Part shown: positions 25,941-34,786 of the stretch, piece by piece
How the letters are laid out: the number at the start of each line of letters is the position of its first letter
Position numbering within the stretch: position 1 is the stretch's first letter
NCBI GenBank assembly: GCA_036733305.1
Contig: DAINAT010000002.1
Span: forward strand, 56,287-120,286
Origin: UBA7672 sp036733305
Lineage (GTDB): Bacteria; Pseudomonadota; Alphaproteobacteria; Caulobacterales; Hyphomonadaceae
Direction of reading: 5' to 3'
Length of the DNA stretch: 64,000 bases
Made by a program: the position numbers and the translations under genes
The notes under the pieces: generated by a model
The model's input: the letters and a program-made list of their open reading frames with translations, nothing else
Database searches by the model: none
Told to the model about the DNA's origin: nothing

Positions 25941-26762
25941 TTACGGGGCGGTGATGAAGCGTAGCGCCTGCGGGAGTGCGGTGGTGGCGGTGGAGCCGTG
26001 GTCTTCGTTTGGGAAGATGTGGGTGGTGGTGGCGAGGGCTGCTTCCAGCGCCTTGAGGCGGGGGAGCATGGCGCGGTGGGAGCGGCGGGGGTCTGCGGCT
26101 TCGATTTCTCTTTCGCCGCAGGCCAGGAAGGTTCGGGTGGCTTTCAGGTTTGCGGACTGGTTGAGGAGGCGTTGCTCGTCCCACCAGAGCGAAGGGCTGA
26201 CAGCGGCACAGGCGTGGAAGGCGCCGGGGCGCATGGCGGCTGCGTTGAGCGCGAAGTAGGCGCTGAGGGAGTGGCCGTAGAGAGAGATGCGATCGGTGTT
26301 GATCGGGGCGCGTTGGGTGATGAGGCGCGGCAGGGCCTGGGTGATGAAGGCGAGGAGTGCTTCGCCCTCGCCTGATGGCGTGCCGGCGGGGACGCTTGCC
26401 GGGTCTGCGGGTGGGCCGAAGGTGTAGTGGCGGTAGCGGCTCTTGCTGTCGCCATCGCTGCGGGGCGTGACGCCGACGATGATGGCGGGGGCGACGCCGG
26501 TGCGCTCCGGGAAGCGAGAGAGGCGGCGCATGGCTTCGGCGGCGGAGAGGAAGAGTTCGTCGCCGTCGAGGATGCAGATGACGGGGAAGCCTGTAGCGGG
26601 GGCTGGGGCTTCGGGGATGTAGAGGCTCAGCGCGTAGGCGTGGCCTTCGTGGGCAACCGTGCATTCGGAGGCGTTGGCGAGGACGAGCGGGCGCCAGTCG
26701 CCCCCTGTCCCGTCATTGGGGAGGGCGTTTGCGGGCGGTGCTGCATTTCGTCCTGAAGTCAT
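25941..26762 (-). CDS. Siderophore esterase-like alpha/beta hydrolase (Fes/IroE type)
   Basis: The start MTSGRNAAPP at 26762 gives 273 residues and leaves a promoter gap to the divergent permease gene; a longer frame would cover the candidate Fur site. The protein has the putative esterase layout: VICILDGDELF (strand and oxyanion region), the nucleophile motif YGHSLSAYF with Ser165, and NEDHGST with His255 near the end. Family members such as IroE and BesA hydrolyse trilactone siderophores to release iron. No signal peptide is seen, so it is probably cytoplasmic. Siderophore transport genes on both strands next to it support that role. Confidence 0.85.
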   Translation of the reverse strand: MTSGRNAAPPANALPNDGTGGDWRPLVLANASECTVAHEGHAYALSLYIPEAPAPATGFPVICILDGDELFLSAAEAMRRLSRFPERTGVAPAIIVGVTPRSDGDSKSRYRHYTFGPPADPASVPAGTPSGEGEALLAFITQALPRLITQRAPINTDRISLYGHSLSAYFALNAAAMRPGAFHACAAVSPSLWWDEQRLLNQSANLKATRTFLACGEREIEAADPRRSHRAMLPRLKALEAALATTTHIFPNEDHGSTATTALPQALRFITAP

Positions 26763-26797
26763 ATTGAATTCTAGCCTGCCTGGGATGACCGGTGTAT

Positions 26798-26812
26798 TGC
26801 GAATTATTCGCA
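26798..26812. promoter_or_regulatory. Candidate Fur-type operator in divergent iron promoter
   Basis: TGCGAAT-T-ATTCGCA is a perfect 7-1-7 inverted repeat, the geometry of Fur-family operators, with the TGC..GCA ends common in alphaproteobacterial Fur sites. It lies between the divergent esterase gene (36 bases away) and FecCD permease gene (16 bases away), so it could control both. Confidence 0.65.
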
Positions 26813-26827
26813 GCGTGAAGGTCTGGC

Positions 26828-27889
26828 GTGACGGGTTCAGAGGCAACATCGGGTTCGGGCGTGCTCGGGCAGTACAACCGGCTGGTGATGCGGCGCCTGG
26901 GCATTGTCGTGGCGCTGGGCGTCATGTGCCTTGCGGCGTTTCTGCTGGATGTGGTGACGGGGCCTTCGGGGCTGCCTGCGGGGCGGATTTTCCAGGGCGT
27001 GTTTGATCCGGCGAGCCTCTCGCCTTCCGAGTACGCGATCATCTGGCAGGTGCGCCTGCCCTATGCGGTGATGGCGTTGCTGGTGGGGGCGGCGCTGGCG
27101 CTGGCGGGCGCGGAGATGCAGACGGTGTTGAACAATCCGCTGGCGAGCCCCTTCACCTTGGGGGTGTCTTCGGCGGCTTCGTTTGGCGCGTCGCTGGCGA
27201 TCGTGCTGAATCTCAGCCTGCCCTTCATCGCAGGCGACTGGCTGATCTCGTTCAATGCATTCGTGTTTGCGTTCGGGTCCGTGCTGTTGCTGCAGGCTTT
27301 GTCGCGGCTGCGGGGATCGGGGATGGAGACGCTGGTGCTGTTCGGGATTGCGCTGGTGTTTGCGTTCAATGCGCTGACGGCGCTGGTGCAGTTTGTGTCG
27401 TCGCAGGAGGCGTTGCAGCAGCTGGTGTTCTGGACGATGGGATCGCTGTCGCGGGCGACGTGGGAGAATGTGGCGATCCTTGCCGTGGTGCTGGCGATCG
27501 TGACGCCGTTCTCGATGCTGTCGGCGCGGTCGCTGACGGCGTTGCGGCTGGGCGAGGACCGGGCGCGGAGTTTTGGCGTGCATGTGGACCGGCTGCGGAT
27601 GCTGTCGCTGCTGCGCGTGAGCTTACTGTCGGCGACGGCGGTGGCGTTTGTGGGGGCGATCGGGTTTATCGGGCTGGTGGGGCCGCATATCAGCCGGCTG
27701 CTGGTGGGCGAGGATCATCGCTTCCACCTGCCTGCGAGCATTCTGTCGGGCGCGTTGATCATGGCGCTGGCTTCGGCGGCGTCGAAGGCGCTGGTGCCGG
27801 GCGTGTTGATGCCGGTGGGGATCGTGACGGCGATGGTGGGCGTGCCGGCGTTCCTGGTGCTGATCTTCCGCAGCGGGCGGGCGACATGA
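26828..27889 (+). CDS. FecCD-type iron-siderophore ABC permease
   Basis: The GTG at 26828 gives 353 residues with about nine or ten membrane segments. Family hallmarks are RLPYAVMALLVGAALALAGAEMQ, NNPLASPFTLGVSSAA, WTMGSLSRATWENV, and FVGAIGFIGLVGPHISRLLVGEDHR, the last being the contact loop with the ATPase. It would form a homodimeric channel in the inner membrane for a siderophore, haem or corrinoid. The next gene starts inside its stop (ATGA, 27886-27889). Iron rather than B12 is preferred because of the esterase and the candidate Fur site. Confidence 0.92.
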   Translation: MTGSEATSGSGVLGQYNRLVMRRLGIVVALGVMCLAAFLLDVVTGPSGLPAGRIFQGVFDPASLSPSEYAIIWQVRLPYAVMALLVGAALALAGAEMQTVLNNPLASPFTLGVSSAASFGASLAIVLNLSLPFIAGDWLISFNAFVFAFGSVLLLQALSRLRGSGMETLVLFGIALVFAFNALTALVQFVSSQEALQQLVFWTMGSLSRATWENVAILAVVLAIVTPFSMLSARSLTALRLGEDRARSFGVHVDRLRMLSLLRVSLLSATAVAFVGAIGFIGLVGPHISRLLVGEDHRFHLPASILSGALIMALASAASKALVPGVLMPVGIVTAMVGVPAFLVLIFRSGRAT

Positions 27890-28665
27890 GCGGGTTGGGG
27901 GTATCGGGGCTGTCGGCGGGCTATGGCGCGACGCCGATTGTGCGGGATGTGTCGCTGCCGGAGCTGAAGGCTGGCGAGGTGACGTCGCTGATCGGGCCGA
28001 ATGGCGCGGGCAAGAGCACGCTGTTGCGGGCGCTGGCGGGGTTGTTGTCGGCGCGTGGGAGTGTGTTGCTTGGTGAGCAAGACCTGCTGGGGATGCCGGT
28101 GGGCGAGCGGTCCAAGCTGGTGACGTACATGCCGCAGACGTTGCCGCAGGGCGTGGCGTTGAGCGTGCTGGAGACGGTGATTGGCGCGCTGCGGGCATCG
28201 CCGCACTCGGTGGCGACGGGCGTGGCGGATGATCCGCGCATTGCGCTGGAGATATTGCAGCGGATCGGGATCGAGGCGCTGGCGATGCAGCGGCTCGATC
28301 AGCTTTCGGGCGGACAGCGGCAGCTGGTGTCGCTGGCGCAGGCGCTGGTGCGGGCGCCGCGCGTGCTGCTGCTGGACGAGCCGACGAGCGCGCTGGACCT
28401 GCGCTATCAGTTGCGGGTGATGAACCTGGTGCGGGAGGTGGCGCGCGAGCGTGGGATGATCGTGCTGGTGGTGTTGCATGACCTGCACACGGCGGCGCGG
28501 AGTTCGGACCGGATCGTGGTGTTGTCGCGCGGGGAGATTGCGGCGGCGGGCGCGCCGCGGGATGCGATCACGCCGGAGATGCTGGCGGCGGTGTATCATG
28601 TGCGGGCGCGCGTGGAGGCGCGTGGGGGTGATGATCTGTTGGTGATGGTCGACAGCGAGATTTGA
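27886..28665 (+). CDS. Iron-siderophore ABC transporter ATP-binding protein
   Basis: The ATG overlaps the permease stop by 4 bases and gives 259 residues. Walker A is GPNGAGKST (about 38-46), the ABC signature is LSGGQRQLVSLAQAL (about 142-156), Walker B is VLLLDEPTSALD (about 162-173), and the switch His is in VLHDLH. This is the FepC/FhuC group. It powers the FecCD permease encoded just upstream. A longer frame reaching to 27460 is only an out-of-frame reading of the permease gene. Confidence 0.95.
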   Translation: MSGLGVSGLSAGYGATPIVRDVSLPELKAGEVTSLIGPNGAGKSTLLRALAGLLSARGSVLLGEQDLLGMPVGERSKLVTYMPQTLPQGVALSVLETVIGALRASPHSVATGVADDPRIALEILQRIGIEALAMQRLDQLSGGQRQLVSLAQALVRAPRVLLLDEPTSALDLRYQLRVMNLVREVARERGMIVLVVLHDLHTAARSSDRIVVLSRGEIAAAGAPRDAITPEMLAAVYHVRARVEARGGDDLLVMVDSEI

Positions 28666-28673
28666 AAAGAAAA

Positions 28674-28702
28674 CAGGCGGGCCGGAGATCCCGGTCCGCC
28701 TG
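28674..28702. terminator. Bidirectional terminator between convergent iron operons
   Basis: CAGGCGGGCCGG / CCGGTCCGCCTG forms a 12-bp stem (one G-U pair) with loop AGATC. An A-rich tract GAAAAGAAAA precedes it and CTTCTT follows, so it can end transcription from both sides. Confidence 0.75.
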
Positions 28703-28743
28703 CTTCTTCAGTCGCCGAATAGCCCCAGACGGCGATCGATTGC

Positions 28744-29868
28744 TTAGAGACGAATGAGCGTGACGGTGTCGCCTTCGGCGTCATCCGGAACGGGCGTGCC
28801 CGGAGCTGCATCGCGCGGCAGGCCGCGGGCCTTGTTCGTCAGGTAGACGACGTTGGCGGCGGCGTTGACGGCGATGGTCTGCGGGAAGGTGCCGGTCTTG
28901 AGATCGGCGACGATGCTGTAGTCTTTCCCGTTGACGACCGTGAGCGTGCCGGCCTGACGGTTGGCGACGTAGATCTGGTTGTGTTTCGGGTTGTACGCGA
29001 CGCTGAGGGCGCCGGCGCCGGTTTTGACCGTCTTCAGGATCGCGCCGGTGTTGGCGTCGAGGACCGAAAGATCGCCCGTGCCCTGGTTGGCGGTGAACAG
29101 GCGGTTAGCGGCGCCGTCGAAGGCGATGTTGGTCGGGCGCTCGCCGCCGACTGGCCAGTTGGCGATGGTCTTGTCGGTCTTGAGGTCGACGACTGCGATC
29201 TCGTTGCCGCCCATGCCGGTGGCGAACAGGCGCTGGCTCTTGGTGTCGATGGCTACGGCCGTGAGCTGCGAGGTGGCGACTGTGATGACGCGCTCGATCT
29301 TGTGCGTTGTACCGTCGACAACCCAGATCTGGTTCGGGTTGATGTCGGCATCTTCCTTCGCACCGCCGACGATGGTGACGTAGGCTTTGTTGGTGGTTTC
29401 ATCGACGATGACTTCGCGGACGTGGGCCTTGTCGCCGCGCTTGTCGGTGCCGAGGACTTTGCCGGTTTTCACGTCGATGGCGACAAGAAGGCCCTGGCGC
29501 GTGTCGGTGGCGTAGAGAACTTGCGTCTTGTTGTTGAAGCCGAGGCCGTAGGCGGGCGATGCGGCGACGTCGATCGAGGATTTGACGGCGAGCGTTTTGC
29601 CATCGACGCGGACGATGCTGGCCTTGTTCTCACCGCGCGGGCCGACGGCGGCGACGTAGAGGTCGCCATCGGTTGCGTTGAAGATCACCTCGTAGAGGCC
29701 TGCGCCGGCCTTGGCCGACTTTTCCACGACTGGCGTGCTGGCGGTGACGGCTTCGAGAGCGGCTTCCGTTGAAGCGGCGCTTTCGGTGCTGGCGCAACCG
29801 GCCATGGCGAGCACAGCGGCGCTGCATGTCAGCGAGAGCCAGATGCTCGGCTTGCGGATGATGTTCAC
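28744..29868 (-). CDS. YncE-like beta-propeller lipoprotein of the iron block
   Basis: The GTG at 29868 follows AGGAG with 8 bases between and gives 374 residues; a longer frame upstream has no support. The N-terminus MNIIRKPSIWLSLTCSAAVLAMAGC is a lipoprotein signal with Cys25. The body has repeated blades with the YncE pattern: NKTQVLYATDTRQGLLVAIDVKTGKVL, KSQRLFATGMGGNEIAVVDLKTDKTI, ANRLFTANQGTGDLSVLDANTGAILKT. In E. coli yncE is iron-regulated and lies beside the receptor gene yncD, and the same pairing holds here. Molecular function is not known. It is the last gene of the receptor-binding protein-propeller operon, 32 bases after the binding protein. Confidence 0.88.
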   Translation of the reverse strand: MNIIRKPSIWLSLTCSAAVLAMAGCASTESAASTEAALEAVTASTPVVEKSAKAGAGLYEVIFNATDGDLYVAAVGPRGENKASIVRVDGKTLAVKSSIDVAASPAYGLGFNNKTQVLYATDTRQGLLVAIDVKTGKVLGTDKRGDKAHVREVIVDETTNKAYVTIVGGAKEDADINPNQIWVVDGTTHKIERVITVATSQLTAVAIDTKSQRLFATGMGGNEIAVVDLKTDKTIANWPVGGERPTNIAFDGAANRLFTANQGTGDLSVLDANTGAILKTVKTGAGALSVAYNPKHNQIYVANRQAGTLTVVNGKDYSIVADLKTGTFPQTIAVNAAANVVYLTNKARGLPRDAAPGTPVPDDAEGDTVTLIRL

Positions 29869-29900
29869 GGTAATGCTCCTGCTTCTGAAAATCTGGGCGG

Positions 29901-31052
29901 TCAGTTTTTGGGGAGGTCGACCCAGTAGGTTCCGGGGTAAGGCACGGCGAGATATTTGGTGTTGATCTCGTTGAGCGTGGCTTGCGGGTCGAGATCGGCG
30001 AAGAGTTCGGGGTGAATCCATTTCGCCAGCACTTCGGTGGCGACGATGTCGATCGGCGAATTGATCAGCTGGTGCGAGAGGCCGTGGGTGCGCCCTTCCC
30101 TGACCGCTTTCAGCGTGGAGATGCCACGGCGGCTGGCGACCTTCTTGAGCGAGGCGGCGGAGGTGGCGACGTCATACTTCTCGCCGACAACAAAGCCGCC
30201 GGCTTTCTCGAGGTGCGGGCCGCCGGTGGCGATGTAGATGTTGGGATCGCGATCGATGACGAATTCGAGGTTCAGCTTGCCGAAGGCGGTGTCCATCGCG
30301 TCAGCGCCGATGTTATGGCCGCCGACGAAGGTGATGTAGTCGCCCATATTGCCCTTGCCCGGCGAGTTGCAGCAGTCGGGACCGTTGCCGGCGTGGGCTT
30401 CCATGAAGACGGTGGGGCGCTTGTCTTCCGGGATGTCCTTCACGCGCGAGGCGATGAGATCGAGCTTGGCTTGCCGGAAAGCGTTGTAGGCGGCGGCCTG
30501 CTCCGTGCGGCCGGTGAGCTGGCCGAGGATTTCGAGGCTCTTGGCCTGGTTCTGGAAGGGGTGGGTGAAGAAGTCGATGTAGACGACGGGGATGCCGGCG
30601 CCTTCGAGTTGCGCGATCTGCGCATCGCTGGGGCCTGCGCCGGTTGAAACGACGGCTGCGCCCGGGGCTGCTGCGAGCACGGGCTCGACGAGGAATTCGG
30701 CAGCGGAGGATGGCGTGACGGGCAAGTCTTTCAGCGCCGGGAATTTGGCGACGTAGGCGGCGTGCGTTTCCGCGCCAAGGCGGTTGGCGTCGCCCGACCA
30801 GGCAGCGAGGACGCTGACCGGATCGGGATGGATGAGCGCGAGCGCCACGAGATAGCGGCCATCGTCGATCGATATCTTGGCGCCGGGAGCGGGAAGCGTG
30901 ACCGAGCGATCGCGCAGATCGGTGATGGTGACGGCGGTGGCTGCTGCAGCGGCGGGCTCGGCGGCCGGTTCGTTCGCGGCGGGCTGGCAGGCTGCGATGG
31001 CGAGCGCCATGGCGCTGCCGATCAGGAGCGTGTGAAGCGAAGAGCGTTTCAT
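29901..31052 (-). CDS. Siderophore-binding lipoprotein of ABC transporter
   Basis: The ATG at 31052 follows GGTGG and begins a lipoprotein signal MKRSSLHTLLIGSAMALAIAAC; the longer upstream frame overlaps the receptor gene. The product is 383 residues. After an Ala/Glu/Pro linker comes ITDLRDRSVTLPAPGAKISIDDGRYLVALALIHPDP, the opening of the FepB/BtuF-type periplasmic binding domain, with a second lobe from about 190 (YNAFRQAKLDLIASRVKDIPEDKRPTVFMEAH). A motif with paired cysteines, GPDCCNSPG, is unusual. It would deliver ligand to the FecCD permease. It starts 2 bases after the receptor stop. Confidence 0.9.
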   Translation of the reverse strand: MKRSSLHTLLIGSAMALAIAACQPAANEPAAEPAAAAATAVTITDLRDRSVTLPAPGAKISIDDGRYLVALALIHPDPVSVLAAWSGDANRLGAETHAAYVAKFPALKDLPVTPSSAAEFLVEPVLAAAPGAAVVSTGAGPSDAQIAQLEGAGIPVVYIDFFTHPFQNQAKSLEILGQLTGRTEQAAAYNAFRQAKLDLIASRVKDIPEDKRPTVFMEAHAGNGPDCCNSPGKGNMGDYITFVGGHNIGADAMDTAFGKLNLEFVIDRDPNIYIATGGPHLEKAGGFVVGEKYDVATSAASLKKVASRRGISTLKAVREGRTHGLSHQLINSPIDIVATEVLAKWIHPELFADLDPQATLNEINTKYLAVPYPGTYWVDLPKN

Positions 31053-31054
31053 GA

Positions 31055-33292
31055 TTACCACCGGTACTGGATGCGAGCGGTCACGGCGCGGCCGGAGCCG
31101 TAGTAGCAAGAGGCCGTCGTGTTGCAGGTCGCCACATACTGCTCGTCGGTCACGTTGCGCGCATTGAGCGATAGAACGGCGCCGTCGAGAGCGGGATTGA
31201 TGCCGCCGAGGTCGTAGCGGATGAAGAGATCGAAGAGCGTGTAGTCGGGGATCAGCAGCGTGTTGGCCGTGTCGCCGACGCTGTCGCCGATATAGCGAAC
31301 GCCGCCGCCGAGACCGACGCCGTTGAACAGGCCATCTTCGAAGCGATAGTCGAGGAAGAGCGAGGCCATCTTGTCAGGCGTTTGCGGCAGCCGGTTGCCG
31401 GCCTGGCCCGCCGTGTTGGTCTCGGTGATCTTGGCGTCGGTGCGGGTGAAGGTGCCGATGGCGGCAAGACCGAAGGGCAGCGTGGCGCGGCCTTCGAGTT
31501 CAACACCGCGGATCTTGCCCTCGCCTGTCTGCACCGAGCAGCGGCCACCGCCGCAGACGTGCGTCAGGTCCGGGTCGGGCGTGGTGACGTTCTGTTGCGT
31601 GATCTCGTAGGCGCCGAGCGTGATGTAGGCGCCCGAACCCGGCGGCTGATAGCGCAGGCCGAATTCCGCCTGCGTGCCTGTGGTCGGCTCGAACGGCGTG
31701 CCGTCGAAAGTTGAGCCGGGGGACGGAAGGAAGGATTCCGCGTAGCTCACATAAGGCGCGAGGCCAGCGTCGAAGAGATAAACGGCGCCCGCGCTCCAGG
31801 TGTCCGCCTCGGCGTCCGTCTGCGTGCGTGTGCGCGTGACGCCGTTCGCGACGTTATTGGTTTCATCGCTCGCCGTGTCATGGCGACCGCCGAGCGAGAA
31901 GCGCCATTTGCCGGCGCTGATCTGGTCCTGAATGTAGAGCCCGGTCTGATCGCTGGTTGTGTCGGTGTAGATGGCGGGCGTGACGCCGGCCGCGTAGCCG
32001 GCCGAGCCACGCGCGACCGGATTGAAGATGTTGAGCACGGGCAGGACGAGCGCCGGCGCGACGTTGTCGCGGTCGTGGCTCCAGTCGGTGTCGAAGTGAT
32101 CGGCGCCGACGAGGATTTTGTGGGTCAGCGGACCGGTGGTGAAGCGGGCCTGCAGCTGCGCATCGAACGCCCAGCCATCGGTTTCACCTTCGCCCTGCAC
32201 GGCGCGGCGGTTGACTGTCTGGCCCGCAACACAGCCAGCGATGACACCGCAGGCGGTGAGCGTGTCGCCTGCGAGCACGGTGGCGCGGTAGAGCGATTCA
32301 ATGTGGGTGTAGCGACCGTTGACTCGGAAAGTCAGGTAATCCGTGAAGTCGTGCTCGACGAAGACGGCGGCCAGATACTGGTCGCGGTCGAACTTGTTCC
32401 AGTCAGGTTCGCCGATGAAGTCGGTGGGGTCGATGGTGCGGCCAGCGCTGGGACGGAGCGTGCCGAGCGCGGGGAGGAACTGGTAGGTCGAGCCGCCGCG
32501 ATCCTGCTGATACTGGCCGAGGAAGGTGATCTCGGTTGCGTCGCTGACGTGCCAGGTCAAGCTGGGCGAGAGGTAGTAGCGGCTGTTTTCGGTTTCATCG
32601 ATCTGCGTTTCGCCGTCACGGGCGAGACCGACGAGACGGTAGAGCACGTTGGCATCGGCATCGAGGGCGCCGCCGACGTCCACGCCGATCTGCGATTGCC
32701 AGCGGTCAAAGTCCGCGAAGGCGGCGGTCTGGAGCATGACCTCGTTACGCGCGGTGGCGGAGGGGCGCTTGCTGACGAGGTTGACGATGCCGCCGGGGGC
32801 GACCTGCCCGTAAAGGACGCTGGAGGGGCCCTTGAGCACATCAACCTGTTGCAGGCCGAACGGATCGAAGGCGGGGCGGGTCCACATGCCGCCGGAGGGC
32901 AAGCGCAGGCCATCGACGAAGTTGTTGTTGCTGGAGAAGCCGCCAGCGCCGAAGCCGCGGACGCTGACTTCATCGACGCGGCTGTCGATGCCGGCTGCTT
33001 CCGCCTGCACGCCTGCGGAATAGGAGAGCGCATCGGCGACCGTGTGAACGGCGCGGATATCCATCTCTTCGCGGGTGATGACGGAGATCGACTGGGGCGA
33101 CTCGATCAGCGGGGTGTCGGTCTTGGTGCTCGATGAGGCGGTGGATTGGCCTGTGGCGGTGATCACCACGACGTCGGTGGAGGCCTGCGCCGAGGTCTGC
33201 GGCCCTGCTTCCTGGGCGACGGCAACGCCGCTGCCGAAGCCGGTGGCCAGAATTAGAAGTCCGTATTTTTTCAAGGATTTAGCAGAAGTCAC
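31055..33292 (-). CDS. TonB-dependent siderophore receptor
   Basis: I choose the GTG at 33292, which gives a signal sequence MTSAKSLKKYGLLILATGFGSGVAVAQ and 745 residues. A frame from 33457 exists but would run through the candidate Fur site and has no signal peptide. The plug has SPQSISVITREEMDIRAV, VSVRGFGAGG, and LKGPSSVLYGQVAPGGIVNLVSKRP, the signature of the ferrichrome/pyoverdine-type siderophore receptor family. The barrel ends TARIQYRW. It imports a ferric siderophore across the outer membrane, handing it to the binding lipoprotein encoded 2 bases downstream. Confidence 0.92.
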   Translation of the reverse strand: MTSAKSLKKYGLLILATGFGSGVAVAQEAGPQTSAQASTDVVVITATGQSTASSSTKTDTPLIESPQSISVITREEMDIRAVHTVADALSYSAGVQAEAAGIDSRVDEVSVRGFGAGGFSSNNNFVDGLRLPSGGMWTRPAFDPFGLQQVDVLKGPSSVLYGQVAPGGIVNLVSKRPSATARNEVMLQTAAFADFDRWQSQIGVDVGGALDADANVLYRLVGLARDGETQIDETENSRYYLSPSLTWHVSDATEITFLGQYQQDRGGSTYQFLPALGTLRPSAGRTIDPTDFIGEPDWNKFDRDQYLAAVFVEHDFTDYLTFRVNGRYTHIESLYRATVLAGDTLTACGVIAGCVAGQTVNRRAVQGEGETDGWAFDAQLQARFTTGPLTHKILVGADHFDTDWSHDRDNVAPALVLPVLNIFNPVARGSAGYAAGVTPAIYTDTTSDQTGLYIQDQISAGKWRFSLGGRHDTASDETNNVANGVTRTRTQTDAEADTWSAGAVYLFDAGLAPYVSYAESFLPSPGSTFDGTPFEPTTGTQAEFGLRYQPPGSGAYITLGAYEITQQNVTTPDPDLTHVCGGGRCSVQTGEGKIRGVELEGRATLPFGLAAIGTFTRTDAKITETNTAGQAGNRLPQTPDKMASLFLDYRFEDGLFNGVGLGGGVRYIGDSVGDTANTLLIPDYTLFDLFIRYDLGGINPALDGAVLSLNARNVTDEQYVATCNTTASCYYGSGRAVTARIQYRW

Positions 33293-33350
33293 GACTCGCC
33301 CCGCTGGCAAACAAACACCGTCCACCGATAGCGAGTAGATAGCGCCTAGT

Positions 33351-33365
33351 TGCAAGTCAATCGCA
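33351..33365 (-). promoter_or_regulatory. Candidate Fur-type site before the siderophore receptor
   Basis: TGCAAGT-C-AATCGCA has the 7-1-7 layout with the same TGC..GCA ends as the site at 26798 and pairs at 5 of 7 positions. It lies 58 bases upstream of the chosen GTG, a normal distance for a promoter operator. Confidence 0.45.
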
Positions 33366-33427
33366 TTCTCAGCGCAATCCTGTGATCTGGGGTGCGTCAG
33401 GTGATCACCCCACGCTCGCGGGCGATG

Positions 33428-33456
33428 TGAGCAGCCCTGGGTTGCAGGGCTGCTCA
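33428..33456. terminator. Strong hairpin downstream of metY
   Basis: TGAGCAGCCCTG / CAGGGCTGCTCA is a perfect 12-bp stem with loop GGTTG, 32 bases after the metY stop. There is no T run, so it may be a Rho-dependent end or a 3' stabiliser. Confidence 0.5.
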
Positions 33457-33487
33457 TGCGATTACGATGTCAGTGGGGTTAGTGAGG

Positions 33488-34786
33488 TCAGCCGGCCGAT
33501 TTCACGAGGGCCTGGGTGATGTCTTCGAGGATGTCGTCGATGTGCTCGAGGCCGACAGAGAGGCGGATGTAGCCCTGGGAGACGCCTGAGGCGATCTGGT
33601 CTTCAGCCGACAGTTGCGAGTGCGTGGTGCTGGCGGGGTGGATGGCCAGGCTGCGGGCGTCACCGATATTGGCGACGTGGTAGAGCAGCTTGAGGCTGTC
33701 AATAAAGCGCCGGCCAGCTTCCAGCCCGCCCTTCAGTTCGAAGCCGACGAGGCCGCCATAGCCGCCGCTGAGATACTTGTCGGCGCGCTGGCGGGAGAGG
33801 CCGTCCTGCTTCGAGGGATAGATGACCTTGTCGATCTCGAAGCGCTCAGAGAGGAAGTCAGCGACCTTCTGGCCGTTCTCCGAATGACGCGCGATGCGGA
33901 GCGGCAGGGTTTCGAGACCTTGCAGCGTCTGGAAGGCGTTGAACGGCGAGAGGGCCGAGCCGAGATCGCGCAGGAGCACGACACGGGCGCGGAGGATGTA
34001 GGCGATGGGGCCGAGGGGCTTTACAGCCTCGCTCCAGACGGCGCCGTGGTAGGACTTGTCCGGCGTGTTGAGCTGCGGCTGACGCTCCGGATTGGCGCCC
34101 CAATCGAAATTGCCGCTGTCGATGATGGCGCCGCCGATCGATGTGCCGTGGCCGCCAATGTATTTGGTGGTCGAATAGACCACGATGGCTGCGCCATGGT
34201 CGAACGGGCGCGCCAGCAGGGGCGTCGCGGTGTTGTCGACGATGAGCGGGATGCCGAGCGGGCGGCCGATGGCGGCGACTTCTGCGATGGGGAAGACGGT
34301 GAGTTTCGGGTTGGGCAGCGTTTCGGCGTAGTAGGCGCGCGTGCGATCATCCGTGGCGCGGCGGAAGGCTTCCGGGTCAGCGGGATCGACGAAGCGGACT
34401 TCGATGCCCAGATCGCGCAGCGTGTTGGCGAAGAGATTCCAGGTGCCGCCGTAGAGATCGGTGGAACTGACGATGTTGTCCCCTGCCCGCGCGAGGTTCT
34501 GGATGGCGAGGGCCGATGCGGCCTGGCCTGAGGAGACTGCGAGAGCTGCGACGCCGCCTTCGAGCGCGGCGAGACGCTTTTCCAGCACGTCGGTCGTGGG
34601 GTTCATGATGCGGGTATAGATGTTGCCCAGTTCCTTGAGCGCGAAAAGGTTGGCCGCCTGCTCGCTGGATTGGAACTGGTAGGACGTTGTCTGGTAGATC
34701 GGTGGAACGACCGCGCCGGTTGCCGGATCAGATCGCCAGCCCGCATGCAGGGCGAGGGTTTCCGGGTGAAGCTGTCGTTCGGTCAT
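33488..34786 (-). CDS. metY: O-acetylhomoserine sulfhydrylase (homocysteine synthase)
   Basis: The 432-residue protein is a PLP enzyme of the Cys/Met metabolism family, of MetY length (cystathionine synthases are about 380). It opens with ETLALHAGWRSDPATGAVVPPIYQTTSYQF, has SSGQAASALAIQNL, DLYGGTWNLF, IVDNTATPLL and the Schiff-base motif VVYSTTKYIGGHG with Lys208. It makes homocysteine from O-acetylhomoserine and sulfide, a direct route to methionine in the cytoplasm. The 5' region has a GAAA-loop hairpin but no SAM-II riboswitch pattern that I can see. Confidence 0.95.
   Translation of the reverse strand: MTERQLHPETLALHAGWRSDPATGAVVPPIYQTTSYQFQSSEQAANLFALKELGNIYTRIMNPTTDVLEKRLAALEGGVAALAVSSGQAASALAIQNLARAGDNIVSSTDLYGGTWNLFANTLRDLGIEVRFVDPADPEAFRRATDDRTRAYYAETLPNPKLTVFPIAEVAAIGRPLGIPLIVDNTATPLLARPFDHGAAIVVYSTTKYIGGHGTSIGGAIIDSGNFDWGANPERQPQLNTPDKSYHGAVWSEAVKPLGPIAYILRARVVLLRDLGSALSPFNAFQTLQGLETLPLRIARHSENGQKVADFLSERFEIDKVIYPSKQDGLSRQRADKYLSGGYGGLVGFELKGGLEAGRRFIDSLKLLYHVANIGDARSLAIHPASTTHSQLSAEDQIASGVSQGYIRLSVGLEHIDDILEDITQALVKSAG

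Noticed and set aside
27460..27885. Extended N-terminus for the ABC ATPase
   Set aside because: It overlaps the FecCD permease gene out of frame; the ATG at 27886 gives a complete ATPase.
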